Below, piece after piece: positions 1-12,700 of a stretch of DNA of 64,000 nt (its first letter is position 1; each line of letters begins with the position of its first letter). The DNA lies in the NCBI GenBank assembly GCA_001970955.1, contig MPUH01000268.1:1-64000 (forward strand), in the 5' to 3' direction. Both the position numbers and the translations under genes were made by a program. The stretch comes from Stentor coeruleus (Eukaryota > Ciliophora > Heterotrichea > Heterotrichida > Stentoridae). Under the pieces are notes generated by a model. It had not been told where the DNA came from, did no database searches, and saw only the letters and a program-made list of their open reading frames with translations.

Positions 1-1848
1 TAATTGGGGTTATTGTTGAGGATATGTAAAAGTATATGATAATAAATACTTTTATTGAAGTAAATGTTGTGGAATGATATTGAAAAGGTAGGATCGAGTT
101 TTTATGTAAGATTGAAGAGAGGATTATTTTGTGAAAGAATGTTTATAGAGTTTTTGTTATAAAGGTGATATGTAATTTTATATAGTTATTGATAAGAATA
201 GTTAGTTTATGCTAGTAGTAAGAAATGATATCAAATAAAAATATAAAAATAATACTCATATTTGTCAGCATATGCTTTAATATTATTTTGGATAAACTAT
301 AAAAACTAAAATATAAAATAATATTTAATAAAAGATTATATTCGCCTGAAAGTTTAGTTTTATTGAAATTCAATAGTGAGCATATATAAAAATGTATTTT
401 AGTGTTAAATAATAAGGTTTTTTATAGGTCTAAAGATAAATTTTAGAGTTTTAGTTTAGCTTATTTCCTTAGATTTTTTTTTAACTGTTAATAGAACTTA
501 AATACTCTCTGATATATAATATTACAATTTTCGTATTTTATATATTACTATGCTTGGAATGCAATTTTATTTAACTTTATCATATGATTTAATCTGGTAT
601 CAATCGCATTTGTCCTTAAAGAGCTATTATTATCACCCCAAAAACTGGCTATAAGTCTGATATGAAAGAATCATTTAATCCTATGGTTATCTTTGTGAAA
701 TTTCATAGTAAGGTTGAAGATAAATAACTTTGAATTAGCGATACTTGGATTATAATTAGTATGTTTTATGAATGCCAACTATCTTTTAAATAAAGTTTAT
801 ATTCAATATTATATATGGAAAAGAGCTTTATAGACCCATTTATTTTAGAGCATTCTAATAATGAAATAATATTACTAATTTACAAATTTAATAAAATTTT
901 AATCATAGCAATTAAAGAAAATAAATATACGCTTTAGTTTTTACCTTATCAGCCAAAGATGTTTTTACAATTTTTTTTGTTGTGTTTATATGATAATAAT
1001 TAAAATACATAGTTTTATATCAAAATCTCAACATAAATTTATTAATAAAGCTAAGAAAAGGCAAATCCAATAATTTTTTTTCCAACTATTACCTTTTTTT
1101 TAAAAATAAAATTTAAGATCATTTGTGCTTGAAAATCTTAAACATAAACAATCACAGCATTTCAATAAATATTTCTTAAATTAAATATATTTATTGTATT
1201 CATTAGATAAGGTTTAATGTTTTTTTTTTGCTTATTCTCATTGAAATAATTACACTATAAAAATAATAGTTTGATTATTTTAATTCATTTCAAAACAGTA
1301 TTTTAAGAGCTAATATAGTTGTGTATCCATAATTGTCCAGCGATAAAGAAAATAATTATGTATTCATATAATCCCAATACTTATCAGAAATGAAAAACTA
1401 TACAATTTTATGTATTTAGTTAATAGGTTAGAAATAAATGCAATAACAAAAAGAGATATTATATTATTAAAGACTGTCACTTCTGAAATATCTAAACCCT
1501 TTAATTAAATCATAATAATTTTTTTTGACTTGAAAAATCCACAAAAGCAAAAATCTTAATCAAAGTCTATAAAAAATATAAACACCCACTCTGAATCAAA
1601 AATTTCCAGCTAGCTACAACTTTATTATATGCTTTAACTATTTTAATAATTAATTCCCTAAATACTCAAATTGTATTCTAAAGCAACACTTATTTCTTTC
1701 AGAATTTACAAAATTTACAAACAAATTGATTATAAATTATCTGATTCATAAACTTTACTTATCATTTCTCCCTCTTACAAAGGTCTATTATATAATTAAC
1801 TACCATCATCGATATTATGGTTTCTAAGAGTTTTCGGTCAAAATATAA
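1..1848. other. AT-rich non-coding stretch
   Basis: This stretch is very AT-rich with stops in every frame. I see no recognisable gene, RNA or repeat. Its last few hundred bases must hold the promoter and 5' leader of the cyclase gene that starts at 1849. Confidence 0.6.
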
Positions 1849-4800
1849 ATGCGTAATCGTAATTTTATATTTGGCAAAAAGCTTGAAAAAGAATCAGCTT
1901 TCAGAGTTATAGATTTCAACACTATCTCAACATTCAAATCAAACAAAGTCATAACTCAGAAATACACTTTCTGGAACATTATTCCAAAAACAGTGCTTGA
2001 AGAATTTCAAAAGTTGCCTTACATTTGGATGATTTTCCTTATGGCTGTAGAATTTTCCCCATACTGTGAGAAAATTAGTTTAAAAATTAGTGTTGCGTTA
2101 CCACTTGGGTTGATGATTTTAAGTCGGCTATATCAAAATATTAAAATCGCGAGGATTCAGTACTATTTTGATAAAGAATTAAATAACCGATGGTATCAAG
2201 TTTTTAATGAAACTGATTTCTGCATGAAAAAATCCCAAGATATAAGTGTTTGTGACCTTGTTCTTATTAAAGTTAATGAAATCATGCCAGCTGATGCGAT
2301 AATATTAGCAGTTGATAGTGATACTAATGAAGTTTTTATTGATCTAAAAGGTGTACAAGGTAAAATAGATCTGGTTAAAAAAAAACCTGTTAAAGAAACT
2401 CAAACTTTTATTGTCTATGATGGAATGAGTATTGTTGAACTTTTACGGCATATTGAAAATGTTAAAGTTATTCAACCATGCCAATCATTTGCAAGGTTTC
2501 ATGGGAAGATTAAGATAAAAAGTAATCCTCATGTGACTCACTTAAAACAAGATAATTTCATTCCAGCTGGAGCTAAAATTATTAATTGCTCTTGGGTCCT
2601 TACCCTTGTTACTTATACAGGCAAAGATACAAAAATGTGGTTAAACTGCAGTCCGAATAACTTTTTGAAATTTTCTAAGTACGACAAAACATTTAATATC
2701 ATGATGATGGTTAGCTTTACTATCATGATTTTCGCCATTTTGCTATGCTTTTTAATAAACTATTTCTTTTATAACCTTGAACTTGGAAGTACAGGACAAG
2801 AACTGTTTTTTAACTTTGTCATTTTGTTTAGTTGCCTACTCCCAATATCATTTATTTTACTAATCCGCATAATAAAATATACTCAAACTTGGCTGATTCT
2901 CAGACACGAATCCAAAAAAAAGCAATCATCGATATCAATACCTAATCCAAAAATAATTGAAGACTTAGGCAAAGTTGAATATATAATCACAGAAAAAACA
3001 GGAATTCTGACTGACAATGATCTTCAAGTTCAAACTTGTATAATCCAAAGATCAGTTTACATGTGTAAAGAAAACTATGAATTTTATGAAACAAATACTT
3101 TAAACCATAGAGATAGTGATATCAGCCCTTTAATAAATGAATCTAACCGCTTGGCTTATAAAATACCAATAAATACCTTTGAAAACTTGAAAATTTCAAT
3201 TCAAAATGAGATGCTCACAGTAGAAAAACAGTATTTTTTTGTAGGGATTATTATGTGTAATCAGTTATTGCCTAATTTTGATAAATGCATAAGCATTGAT
3301 GATCATGTTATATTGGAATTTGGAAAAAGCATCGGGATTAATGTTTTGCATCGTGATAAGAAGGATTGCGAGATTGAAATTGGGAATAAAAGACTCAAGT
3401 TTCGATATTTGTGTTCTGAACTTATTGAGAAATCTGTTATAAAAATTGCTTTGAAAAATCTAACAGAGGAGGATATTGTCATTATTGAAAAAGGGCCATT
3501 AGAGCATATGATAGCTAGTTTTAAAGATGAAATTGACCAAGAAATGATAGAAGAGTGTTTAGCAGGCCGAACTCTTTTTGGAATTAGAAAAATAGCATAT
3601 GGCTTCAAATTTATCCAAAGAGATCAGCTGAAAAAATTTTACTTTGAACTCAAACAAGCTCAGTCATCTCTTATAAACTATCAAGGCCGTCTTAAAGGAA
3701 TTTTTGAAAAATATGCTTCAAATTTAAGTTTCTTAGGAATTATTGGCATAGAAAGAAATATTAGTCCAGGGGTTTGTGAAGCTGTAAAAACTCTTACAGA
3801 TGCTGGGATGAAATTGTGGATCAGTACCTGCGACACAGAAGAAAGTGCGCTTTTAACAGGGATACGAGCAGGGATAATAAACGAAGAAACTCCAATAATA
3901 AGGCTTTCAGAGTTCTCAAGTGCAAGCGAGATCATGGAAGAAATGGAAAAACTTGTTAAACAGAAGGTTTATATGGGGAAGTCTTTTGAAAAACTTGCAG
4001 AAATCGAAGAAGTTAAAAATGATCAATTTGAACACCTTAATTCAGAGGAACATATGTCTGAATACCCTCCAACAAGTTATAGAAAAAGCATCAAATACAT
4101 TAGGAATAAAGTTAGAAGAGGAAATAAAAAAAAATCTTCTGGGTACCCTTTACTCACAATGCTTGGATTTAAGAAAAAAAACAAGAATTTCAACAGATAT
4201 AATACAACCACGTTTAATTTTGCCCTTTCTGTTGATAGCAAATCTCTTGACCTTGCTCTGACAACACGAGCACTTAGGAAAAATTTGATTATTTTATTGT
4301 TTGCGGCAAGGTCAGTATTTTTTAATGATTTAACCCCTGAGCATAAAGTTAAAGTTGTTAAGCTTGCTAAGAATAATTTCACTTTTAAGCCTACAGTTGT
4401 TGCTATAACTTCTGAAGGATGTGATGCTGGTGTTATTTTAGAAGCGGATATTGGAGTTTATTTGGATTCAAATACTGGGGTATTTGCAAGTAATTCACAA
4501 AATGAACCTATTGAAAGCAATGTAACAAAGTCAACTCAAAACTCAGAAAACTCTACTTCACTACTTCAAGCATTTTATGAGATAAAAGTAGAGACATTCC
4601 CAAAACTTATTGAAATTATTTTGAAGTATGGGCATTCTAGTCATACTCGAATGCTTAAAGTGATAAAATTATGCATTTACAAAAACTTTTTACTTTTTTC
4701 TGGACTTTTCTGGTATCAAATAGCAGCCCATTTTTCTGCAAATCCACTTATTGATTATGATATTATTGTGTGCTATGATTTATTTGTTACATTTGCTATA

Positions 4801-7800
4801 TTAGTAGTCATTGGGATTTTTGATGTGGAAATCAGCTATAAAGATTTGCAAAAACATCCAAATTTATACTCAAATGGATATTTAAGACATTTAATGAATC
4901 CCCGTGATTATTATATTACAATAGGACAAGGTTTTGTTCATGGATCTTTAGTATATGGTTGTCTGGTTTTGTTTTGTTCTAGTATTGTTAACAAAAATGG
5001 TTTTACTGAGGATTATGAATCAATAGGCATGCAATTTTTTATTATCATCTCAATTTTTTTTATACTTCTCTCAGTTTTTAATACCTCCAGAAAGTTTTTA
5101 CAAATAGTGTACTTTTTTGTGGGTTTAATCAGTTTAATCATAATTATTTCAATAACTTGCAATTACAAACTAGGATATTCATATGTTTCTCAAGACTCTA
5201 TAATTGGAAGAAGCACATTTTGGGTTTTAGTTTGCATAGCTCCTATATTTTGTTTTATTTCTTCTTCACTGAATGCTCATGAATTAATGAAGTATAAATT
5301 CCTAACAAGAATTGAACAGTTTTCTATCAAAATACAAAAAGTTTTTACTGATTCAACAGTATGGAAAATACTACCGAAAGATAACTCATTTGAGATTAAT
5401 AAAAAAACGCTGAAATTCAAATCGCTATTTAAAGAGAGAGAATATGTTAATTCATTTTTTTCAAATCATATTAAACATTTAAGAATTGCTATTTCTTGCT
5501 TGTTTATTATCGCTTCTGCTAATTTTATTTTGGTAATGGTAGATGTTCCAACTATTTTAGATCTTGGCTATTACACCGTAATTCCAACAATCCTTCCATT
5601 GTTTTTATTAATAGGAACATATCATAAAAATATAAACTGGAATTCTTTTTATTTGTTAATTTTTGCAGTAACTGTGATTGTTTGCTTAACAGATGCATAT
5701 TCAAGTACTTACTCAACTATTTTTAGATACCCGATATTTATGATTGTATTTGGTATTGCATTTAGTTATAATTGGATTGAAAGTGTAATTCAGGTTTCAA
5801 TATTATACATAATATCCGTAGTTTTATGCATCGTTGAGACAAATAGGGTTGAACCTGAAGGTATATACGTTGTAGTCTTCCACTGGGCTATTATAATATT
5901 TACTTTTGGTGTATTAATATTATTAATATGTTACTCTCGGACATTAGCAAGACGTAATGACTTCGGGTATATTCAAAAAGTTGAAATCGAAGTTGAAAAA
6001 GCTTCAAATATCTTAAGTTACTTATTACCTGAGTTTGTAAAAAAAAGAGTCAAAGAAGGTGTTAGATATATTGCAGAAGATAAAGGTACAGTATCAGTAG
6101 TATTTTGTGATATGTATGATTTTGATAAAATAATTAATCTATACACTCCTCAAGAACTAACATATTTCTTAGATGATATTTTTGGCCGTATAGACCTTCT
6201 TTGTGAAAACCTCGGAGTATCAAAAATTGAAACTGTTGGCAAGACATATCTAGCTTGTGCTGGGCTTAAAGATTCAGAATCTGGTATGGACTCAGCTCTT
6301 ATTAAAATTCCTCATGCTCGTAGGGCAATCGAATTTGCTTTAGCTATTCTGAAAGAAATGGAAAAAATTCAACTTAAAGATGGAAGTAATCTTATGTTTA
6401 AAATCGGAATAAACAGTGGCCCTGTAACTGCTGGAGTTGTTGGTTACCATAAGCCACAATTTTCATTAGTAGGGGATACTGTAAATACATCAAGTCGTAT
6501 GTGTTCAACATTAACTGAACCGAATTCTATACAAATTTCTATGATAACTTATAATCTTATTGGGGATAAAAATGGACTTAAGTTTCATGATAGGTCAGTT
6601 GAAGTTAAAGGAAAAGGGTTTATGGATACAAAAATTGTTGATGTACCTAAACAAAGTAATGAAGAAACTAATGATGAAAGCGCATCATTACCTAAAAGAA
6701 ATTCTTCAAATATGGGAGGAGGGTCTTCGTTTAATATAGGATCTCATAATAAAATAAGTGACCCTAATCATACACCATCAGTTTCTAAGATGAAAAGATC
6801 CTCATTACTTATGAATTTGGATTTTGATAATGATAAAGATCTATTGAAAAAAGCTAATACACAAAGGGTTTATCATATGGTTAATTTCATTTGTAAGGAA
6901 ACCAAAGCTGAACATAATTTCAGAATTGAGTTCCTTGAAACCAGTTACAAAAGAAGACTTTATGGGCTGATTGTTGCCTTAATATGCAATTTAAGCTTAA
7001 TAATATTAGAGAGTATTCAAGTATCTTTAGAACTTGAGCATTATAGTGTAACCAGATTAACAACATTGATTGTAGAAGTTATATTCATCGTACTATTCTT
7101 AATTCTATACAAAAACTACAATTCCAAACTGAAATATTGTTATTGTCTTAGTTTAATATACACATTAAACTTCCAAGTTTTTTTTATTGCAAGTTTTTAT
7201 GACCACAACGACATTCTTATTGAATTCATGTATTTTATGTACAGATTTCTTCTAGTAAATTTTTTTTCAGGCTTATTATTTGCAAGAAATATCTTTATGA
7301 ATATTATAAACATATCAATTTGGTTTATAGAAATTGCTTTATGGGCTCCAAGTTTTTCTAATTATATTTATTCTTCAGCACTTATATTGATAATATTGAC
7401 TACAGTATATTCTTATGAAGGAAAACAACGTATTAATGCTGTTTTAAAAAATGTGGCGAGTAAAGAACTGAACATAACTGAAGAGTTGCTTATGCAGATG
7501 ATGCCTCCTCAAGCACTTAGAAATCTTCAAGAAGATAATGTTGTGACAGATCGGTTAAGTCAAGTTACAATCATGTATGCAGATATAGTTGGTTTTACTG
7601 CTTGGTCATCTGTAAGAACTTCTCGTGAAGTTGTAGGAATGCTTTCTGAACTTTTTACTCGTTTTGATAAAATGTGTGTTCAATACAATATATATAAAGT
7701 TCATACAATAGGAGATTGTTATGTTGCTATGGGATATATGGATGAACATCAAAGAAATCCAGCAAAAGAAGCTGTTAATATGCTGAGTTTTGCCAGGTCA

Positions 7801-8145
7801 CTTATTGATGTTATAGAAGAGACAAATGAAAAATGTAATTGCGAATTAAATATGAGGATTGGAATGCATACAGGAGAAGTTATTGGAGGAATTACTGGGA
7901 CTAAAATTGTTAGATATGATATCTATGGACCGGATACTAATTTGGCTAATAAGATGGAAAGTAATGGCGAACCGGGGAAAATTACAGTAAGTGAAGATAC
8001 AAAAAATTTGATTGAGAATTATACATCAGATAGCTACAATTTCACATTTCTTAAAGAGATAAAAACCCCTGTACAAGGAAAGAGTGTAAAGATTTACCTT
8101 GTGACTTTTCTTAATGAGGTACTAGGTATAAATAATAAAGATTAG
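1849..8145 (+). CDS. P4-ATPase-like / guanylate cyclase fusion protein
   Basis: A single intronless 2,098-residue frame. The N-terminal half follows a P4-type (flippase-like) ATPase: the FKSNKVITQKYTFWNIIPK entry motif, an MPADAII actuator motif and paired membrane helices. The C-terminal half has two blocks of membrane helices, each followed by a class III nucleotide cyclase domain. The first (about 1410-1600) carries base- and transition-state residues: E1461 in KIETVG, which favours GTP, and N1546/R1550 in DTVNTSSR. The second (about 1905-2080) carries the metal-binding aspartates D1912 (ADIVGFT) and D1956 (IGD). This inverted C2-then-C1 order is what is described for ciliate and apicomplexan guanylate cyclases. 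The pump module looks inactive: the phosphorylation motif reads EKTGILTD (E382 in place of Asp), TGDK is TCDT, and GDGxND is SEGCDA. The likely product is cGMP at the plasma or ciliary membrane; the ATPase part is probably regulatory. Ends in TAG. Confidence 0.93.
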   Translation: MRNRNFIFGKKLEKESAFRVIDFNTISTFKSNKVITQKYTFWNIIPKTVLEEFQKLPYIWMIFLMAVEFSPYCEKISLKISVALPLGLMILSRLYQNIKIARIQYYFDKELNNRWYQVFNETDFCMKKSQDISVCDLVLIKVNEIMPADAIILAVDSDTNEVFIDLKGVQGKIDLVKKKPVKETQTFIVYDGMSIVELLRHIENVKVIQPCQSFARFHGKIKIKSNPHVTHLKQDNFIPAGAKIINCSWVLTLVTYTGKDTKMWLNCSPNNFLKFSKYDKTFNIMMMVSFTIMIFAILLCFLINYFFYNLELGSTGQELFFNFVILFSCLLPISFILLIRIIKYTQTWLILRHESKKKQSSISIPNPKIIEDLGKVEYIITEKTGILTDNDLQVQTCIIQRSVYMCKENYEFYETNTLNHRDSDISPLINESNRLAYKIPINTFENLKISIQNEMLTVEKQYFFVGIIMCNQLLPNFDKCISIDDHVILEFGKSIGINVLHRDKKDCEIEIGNKRLKFRYLCSELIEKSVIKIALKNLTEEDIVIIEKGPLEHMIASFKDEIDQEMIEECLAGRTLFGIRKIAYGFKFIQRDQLKKFYFELKQAQSSLINYQGRLKGIFEKYASNLSFLGIIGIERNISPGVCEAVKTLTDAGMKLWISTCDTEESALLTGIRAGIINEETPIIRLSEFSSASEIMEEMEKLVKQKVYMGKSFEKLAEIEEVKNDQFEHLNSEEHMSEYPPTSYRKSIKYIRNKVRRGNKKKSSGYPLLTMLGFKKKNKNFNRYNTTTFNFALSVDSKSLDLALTTRALRKNLIILLFAARSVFFNDLTPEHKVKVVKLAKNNFTFKPTVVAITSEGCDAGVILEADIGVYLDSNTGVFASNSQNEPIESNVTKSTQNSENSTSLLQAFYEIKVETFPKLIEIILKYGHSSHTRMLKVIKLCIYKNFLLFSGLFWYQIAAHFSANPLIDYDIIVCYDLFVTFAILVVIGIFDVEISYKDLQKHPNLYSNGYLRHLMNPRDYYITIGQGFVHGSLVYGCLVLFCSSIVNKNGFTEDYESIGMQFFIIISIFFILLSVFNTSRKFLQIVYFFVGLISLIIIISITCNYKLGYSYVSQDSIIGRSTFWVLVCIAPIFCFISSSLNAHELMKYKFLTRIEQFSIKIQKVFTDSTVWKILPKDNSFEINKKTLKFKSLFKEREYVNSFFSNHIKHLRIAISCLFIIASANFILVMVDVPTILDLGYYTVIPTILPLFLLIGTYHKNINWNSFYLLIFAVTVIVCLTDAYSSTYSTIFRYPIFMIVFGIAFSYNWIESVIQVSILYIISVVLCIVETNRVEPEGIYVVVFHWAIIIFTFGVLILLICYSRTLARRNDFGYIQKVEIEVEKASNILSYLLPEFVKKRVKEGVRYIAEDKGTVSVVFCDMYDFDKIINLYTPQELTYFLDDIFGRIDLLCENLGVSKIETVGKTYLACAGLKDSESGMDSALIKIPHARRAIEFALAILKEMEKIQLKDGSNLMFKIGINSGPVTAGVVGYHKPQFSLVGDTVNTSSRMCSTLTEPNSIQISMITYNLIGDKNGLKFHDRSVEVKGKGFMDTKIVDVPKQSNEETNDESASLPKRNSSNMGGGSSFNIGSHNKISDPNHTPSVSKMKRSSLLMNLDFDNDKDLLKKANTQRVYHMVNFICKETKAEHNFRIEFLETSYKRRLYGLIVALICNLSLIILESIQVSLELEHYSVTRLTTLIVEVIFIVLFLILYKNYNSKLKYCYCLSLIYTLNFQVFFIASFYDHNDILIEFMYFMYRFLLVNFFSGLLFARNIFMNIINISIWFIEIALWAPSFSNYIYSSALILIILTTVYSYEGKQRINAVLKNVASKELNITEELLMQMMPPQALRNLQEDNVVTDRLSQVTIMYADIVGFTAWSSVRTSREVVGMLSELFTRFDKMCVQYNIYKVHTIGDCYVAMGYMDEHQRNPAKEAVNMLSFARSLIDVIEETNEKCNCELNMRIGMHTGEVIGGITGTKIVRYDIYGPDTNLANKMESNGEPGKITVSEDTKNLIENYTSDSYNFTFLKEIKTPVQGKSVKIYLVTFLNEVLGINNKD

Positions 8146-8167
8146 TTTATATTATTACTTTTATTAT

Positions 8168-8255
8168 GATTTATAAGAGTTTGAATATATATATTATGAT
8201 ATATATTTTTTGATTTATAAGAGTTTGAATATATATATTATGATATATATTTTTT
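8168..8255. repeat. Tandem 44-bp duplication
   Basis: Two consecutive copies of a 44-bp AT-rich unit (8168-8211 and 8212-8255) lie just downstream of the cyclase stop codon. They appear identical. This may be a recent slippage duplication in the 3' flank, or an assembly duplication without an N. Confidence 0.85.
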
Positions 8256-8670
8256 GATGTAAAATACATAGTTTAAAATCATGAAATATTATGTTTGAAA
8301 TAGAGAAAGATATTAAAATATTAATCCAAATTTAAATTGCCAATTTTTATTGGAAATTTTAGATGCAGTTTATTACCTATCTTGATACTTATTTTTAGCT
8401 TTAAATTGAATAACAAAAATGAAATCTATAAACAACGATATATTTTGCATAATTACTTTTATTGTTCAAATCCTGAATCACCACAATATTTTCATAGAGC
8501 ATAGAGTAACTAAAATAACTCCAGTAAACATTTTTCAAACAAAAAATTCACAAAAATAAACAAAAACTATCCTAAAATCTTAAAACTCATCCTATAATTT
8601 TTATATCATTTTATTCAAAAAAACTCGTTTGTTTTATATAAAAATTAAAAATTAAGTATTGCAAAGAACT
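8256..8670. other. AT-rich intergenic, convergent gene ends
   Basis: Nothing recognisable. The stretch separates the 3' end of the cyclase gene from the 3' end of a possible minus-strand small gene. Confidence 0.5.
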
Positions 8671-9003
8671 TTATATCGTCACTTGGAATTCACTGCGAAA
8701 ATTTTTTGGTTTCTTTTTGGTTTGCTTAGATTTTTTTCTTTTTGGAGTTTTTTTCACCTTTATTACTTCTTCAGTACCTCCTGTGCCACTTTTTGTATTC
8801 CCCCCGAATCGAGGAGAACTTTTTAGTATGCTCATATCATCACAATTTTTATTGTAGCCAAAGATATTAAGCCTATTATCATTTCCTGGAATATAGAGCA
8901 TTTTACATTCGCTCATGCTATTATCTTGAGCTTTAAGTTCTTCAACAGATTGTTTTGGGGATTCTGCAGTCACGCAGCAAAACTTTGAAATCCAGATAAA
9001 CAT
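8671..9003 (-). CDS. Hypothetical small basic protein (doubtful)
   Basis: A 110-codon frame of unknown function. The start MFIWISKFCCVT is hydrophobic and Cys-containing; the middle is polar, with a GGNTKSGTGG stretch, and the tail is strongly basic (KKTPKRKKSKQTKKKPKN), resembling a nuclear localisation or RNA-binding tail. Base composition is less AT-rich than the surrounding spacer, which favours real coding. No domain is recognised and the start is uncertain. Confidence 0.4.
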   Translation of the reverse strand: MFIWISKFCCVTAESPKQSVEELKAQDNSMSECKMLYIPGNDNRLNIFGYNKNCDDMSILKSSPRFGGNTKSGTGGTEEVIKVKKTPKRKKSKQTKKKPKNFRSEFQVTI

Positions 9004-9763
9004 ATGATTTTATAACTATGGTGGTTTAAGGGTTAAATTTAAAGAAGTTAAAATCAAAACTTGAATATCATTGATTTTATACTTAGAAAAATTAGGATAA
9101 AAAATTTTTTTGATATATAAGTATGTTATGTGAGGATATTATATATTAGAGATTTGAAGACTTTAAAATTTTATGATGATTAGTAAATAACTCATATTAT
9201 ATTATGTAGTTTTATGTAAATAGAGGAAAATCCTAAAAAAATTATGTGGATTTATCTCATCAAACTTGAATCTCTAAGTTAAAATGTTTTTTTCCAGTGG
9301 AAAGCTGCTGTTTTCCTATCATCTCTATATAATTATACTGCTAAAATCTCTTAGTCATAATAGTTTTCTGCTTTACAATTATTATAGAGCAAGACGAAAT
9401 TAACTACCTATAGTTAAAAAAAAATATATCACATTATAAAACCATCTGTATTGTTTTAATATATTAAACTGGTATTTTTTATTGATAATATTTATCTAAC
9501 ACATCAAATTAGGAAATTATTAATCATCATTGTGCACAATTTATAAGTCAAGTAATATATATCTCATTTGAACTTTATAATAAAAGCATCATCTAATTCA
9601 AAATTTTATAATTTCTTATCAATCATCTACAACTTGCAAGCCTTTAATTATATATTTACTTTCCAAATTTACCTTTCTTGATGAGCATACACTAAAAAAT
9701 TTTTGATTTCCAATCAACCTCTAAGTTTCCATCTAATAATTTCTATTCCTTAATAATTCACAA
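9004..9763. other. AT-rich intergenic between divergent genes
   Basis: No gene or RNA seen. It separates the starts of the doubtful minus-strand small gene and the plus-strand TPR/IQ gene, so promoters are expected here, but no specific element can be named. Confidence 0.5.
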
Positions 9764-12700
9764 ATGGATTTGGAAGAACTAATAATAGATCGTGACAGCA
9801 TATCTGAAGATCTTTCATTCTCTAGTTTTATCAATCAAATTTGTACTTTTTTCAAACTAGGAGAATGGAAAAAAGCTATGAGTCTAAGCCAGCAATATTT
9901 CGCTGCCCGTGAGCAAAACCTTCAAAGCCAAATCGAAATATACAAATCAGGATGTGCATTAGCTTGTAGGATTATAGAATCAAAAAACATAAAGCTTGGA
10001 ATTCATATAACAAAAAAGCTTAACAAGTTTATAACTCGTTTGGATCCTGATTATTTTATCCAATACCAATGTGAAGTGCTTAATTATGTTGCATGCGCAT
10101 ATAAACAAGCTCAAAAATTATATCTGGCTAAAAAATATATAGACAGAGCTATGAATATTATTGAAGACTTTAAGCATGTACTTTGGGATAAATCAGGAAC
10201 TTATTTGAATATGTGTGCAATTTTATCGGCGATAGGAAAACATAGTGATGCGATAATTTATGCTAGGACAGCTATAACTTTAGCTAGAGAAGAACTTGTT
10301 AATGTAAACTTAAATAAAGACTCAGAAGAACTCAGGAATAAAGCTTCAGTACTTGGAATTGCTTATCACAATTATGCAGTTGAAGAAGAGTTTCTAGGGA
10401 ATTTGAAAGCTGCACTGGGAGCTTATGAAAAAGCAGTGAGCATATTAGAAAAGTATTCATCTGGCAATGCAGAAATGTTAGTGAAATTCAAAAACAGCTG
10501 TATTGATGTGAAGAAAATGCTTTTTAGGGCTTCCAGACCAAGTTCAGCTAAATCTATTGGTTCAAACAAAACTTTTTTTTCAGTAAAATCCAGCACTGCC
10601 TTTAAATCCTCTAAACCCAAAGATCAAAATCAAAAAAAAAACAGCAAAGAAACCTCAAAGAAAGACGATAATCAATCTGATAGAAACTTTATGCAATTCA
10701 AAGACTCCTGCAAAGACTTTCTTACAAGCAAAAAAGACTGGTTCAATCCAACTTCATCCTTTACAAACAAATCCTCAGCTTTTAAAAGTAAAACTCAATC
10801 CTCAATCCCAATAATAAAATCCAGACATATTTCAGACCAAGTAAAATCTGATTTTCGTATAGAAAACATCACAATTATCACAGCCCCAGTCAAAGGTATA
10901 GAAAATTATCGTAAACCAATACTTCATGAAGTTAGTTACGTTAGTACAAAAAATAAAACTTTAGATAGCATTGATGTTATTAATGAAAAAAAGGAACTTG
11001 AAGATGATAAAGATAAAAAGACTAAAATTAAATTTTCAACTCCTTCATCAAAAAAAACAAGTTTTTTTAGAAGTGAACCTATTATTATAGAAAATTTTGA
11101 TGAAGTTAAAACTAAAGGGTTAAAGGAAGATAGTGATAATGAAAGTGATAAAGTTAAAGCGATCCTTGTAGAAGAAGCGAAAAAGGATGAACTGCAAAGG
11201 AAAATGACTTTGAAAAGACAGACAACTTTAAAACCGATTGGTGATGACAGAGCTACTCAGCTTAAAAGTTTGGAAAGTTTGATTTGTAAGCTTCAAGCAC
11301 ACTTTAGAGGAGCCCTAGCAAGAGGAAAATACGAGCTTATAAAAGCTCGAAAGTCCAAATTATTATATCGTGGAGCTAAGAAAATCCAAGGAGCTCTATC
11401 AATGATCAGTATTTTACATCAAAACAACCAAAAGATTGCAGTCCTCACAAACGGTTCTGAAGAACACAAACTTGTGATATCAGAAGAATTCACAGCTCAA
11501 GAAATATTTGAACGCATAGACAAAAACGAAAAAGGTATTTATTTAAACAAAAAAGAACTTAAAGACAAACATGAACTTATAAAAACTGTCAAGATGAAAA
11601 TCTCAGATGAAGACTGCGAAGTCAAGCTTCTCTTTGATAATAAAACAGAAATGCTTATTATCAGAGCGACAAAGTATTCAAATTCCCGGGTGTACACAAT
11701 TGAAAAGAAAAACATGACATTTAAGTCTAGAGCTTTACTTATAAGATATGCCCAAGATGAAATTTTACCTTTTTTAAAACTTGTAGACCAGAAGCTTATA
11801 ATAGACAGGGTGAAAGAAGTGGCTGAAAGGGAATTTTTAGCTAAGGCAAGTCGGATTATGCAAAGAAAAGAGTTTGATATTACGGCAAATAAAATAGTTA
11901 CTGAGGAAGGATATAGTATAGAATTCATAGCTGAGTCACCAGGGATAACAGGTGCGATAAATGAAGTTTTTTTAATAGAAGAAATAGTCAAAAGTATCCA
12001 AAGTTTAGGAGTCTCAAATCTTGAATCTGATCCTCATGTTGTCTTCCTCCCATTACACTACCAAGATAGCCGACTTTTCCTTAGACAACTTGATGAAAAC
12101 CTTGTTACTTGTATTCACACATCAACATCCAACATAAACAATCATGATTATTGTATAAAAGTTTACAAAATCCAAGATGATTGTATTACATATCATTTTC
12201 AAGCTCATAACCCTGAATCCCCAGCCGTGTCAAGCTTCTCAATTACAGATAAAGATCTTTGCAATATCTATAAAATCACAAATAAAAAAATAAAAGCTAA
12301 CATCTCAGCTATAGTAAAAAAAGTTAGTATCAAATCTGGAAAACTCTTTTTAACATCTGCATCTATTAGAGCTCCAACTATTAAAGATAATACAATCCCT
12401 TATATTCTTAAATTTCAAGCACTTGTACGTGGGCATTTGGTAAGAGATAGGCTTAAATTCACAACTCCAAGAGGTTCGCTTTTGTATCAGGAGGAAAAGA
12501 CTATAAGTGGAGTTTATATGTTTATGAATTTCTTTAAAGTTGAAGAAGCATTGGTTGTTGAACTTTTATGCCCTGATGTTGAGAGATCTTATTATTTTAT
12601 GGCTAATGAACCGAAAAAGTACTTTTCGCATTTTTCTAGGATTTTTGACTTGAAGTGTATTGCTAAGACATTATGCTTTGATACTAATAGGTTTAAGATT

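Noticed and set aside
8461-8490. GTTCAAATC, resembling a tRNA T-loop
   Set aside because: No acceptor, D-arm or anticodon stem can be formed around it.
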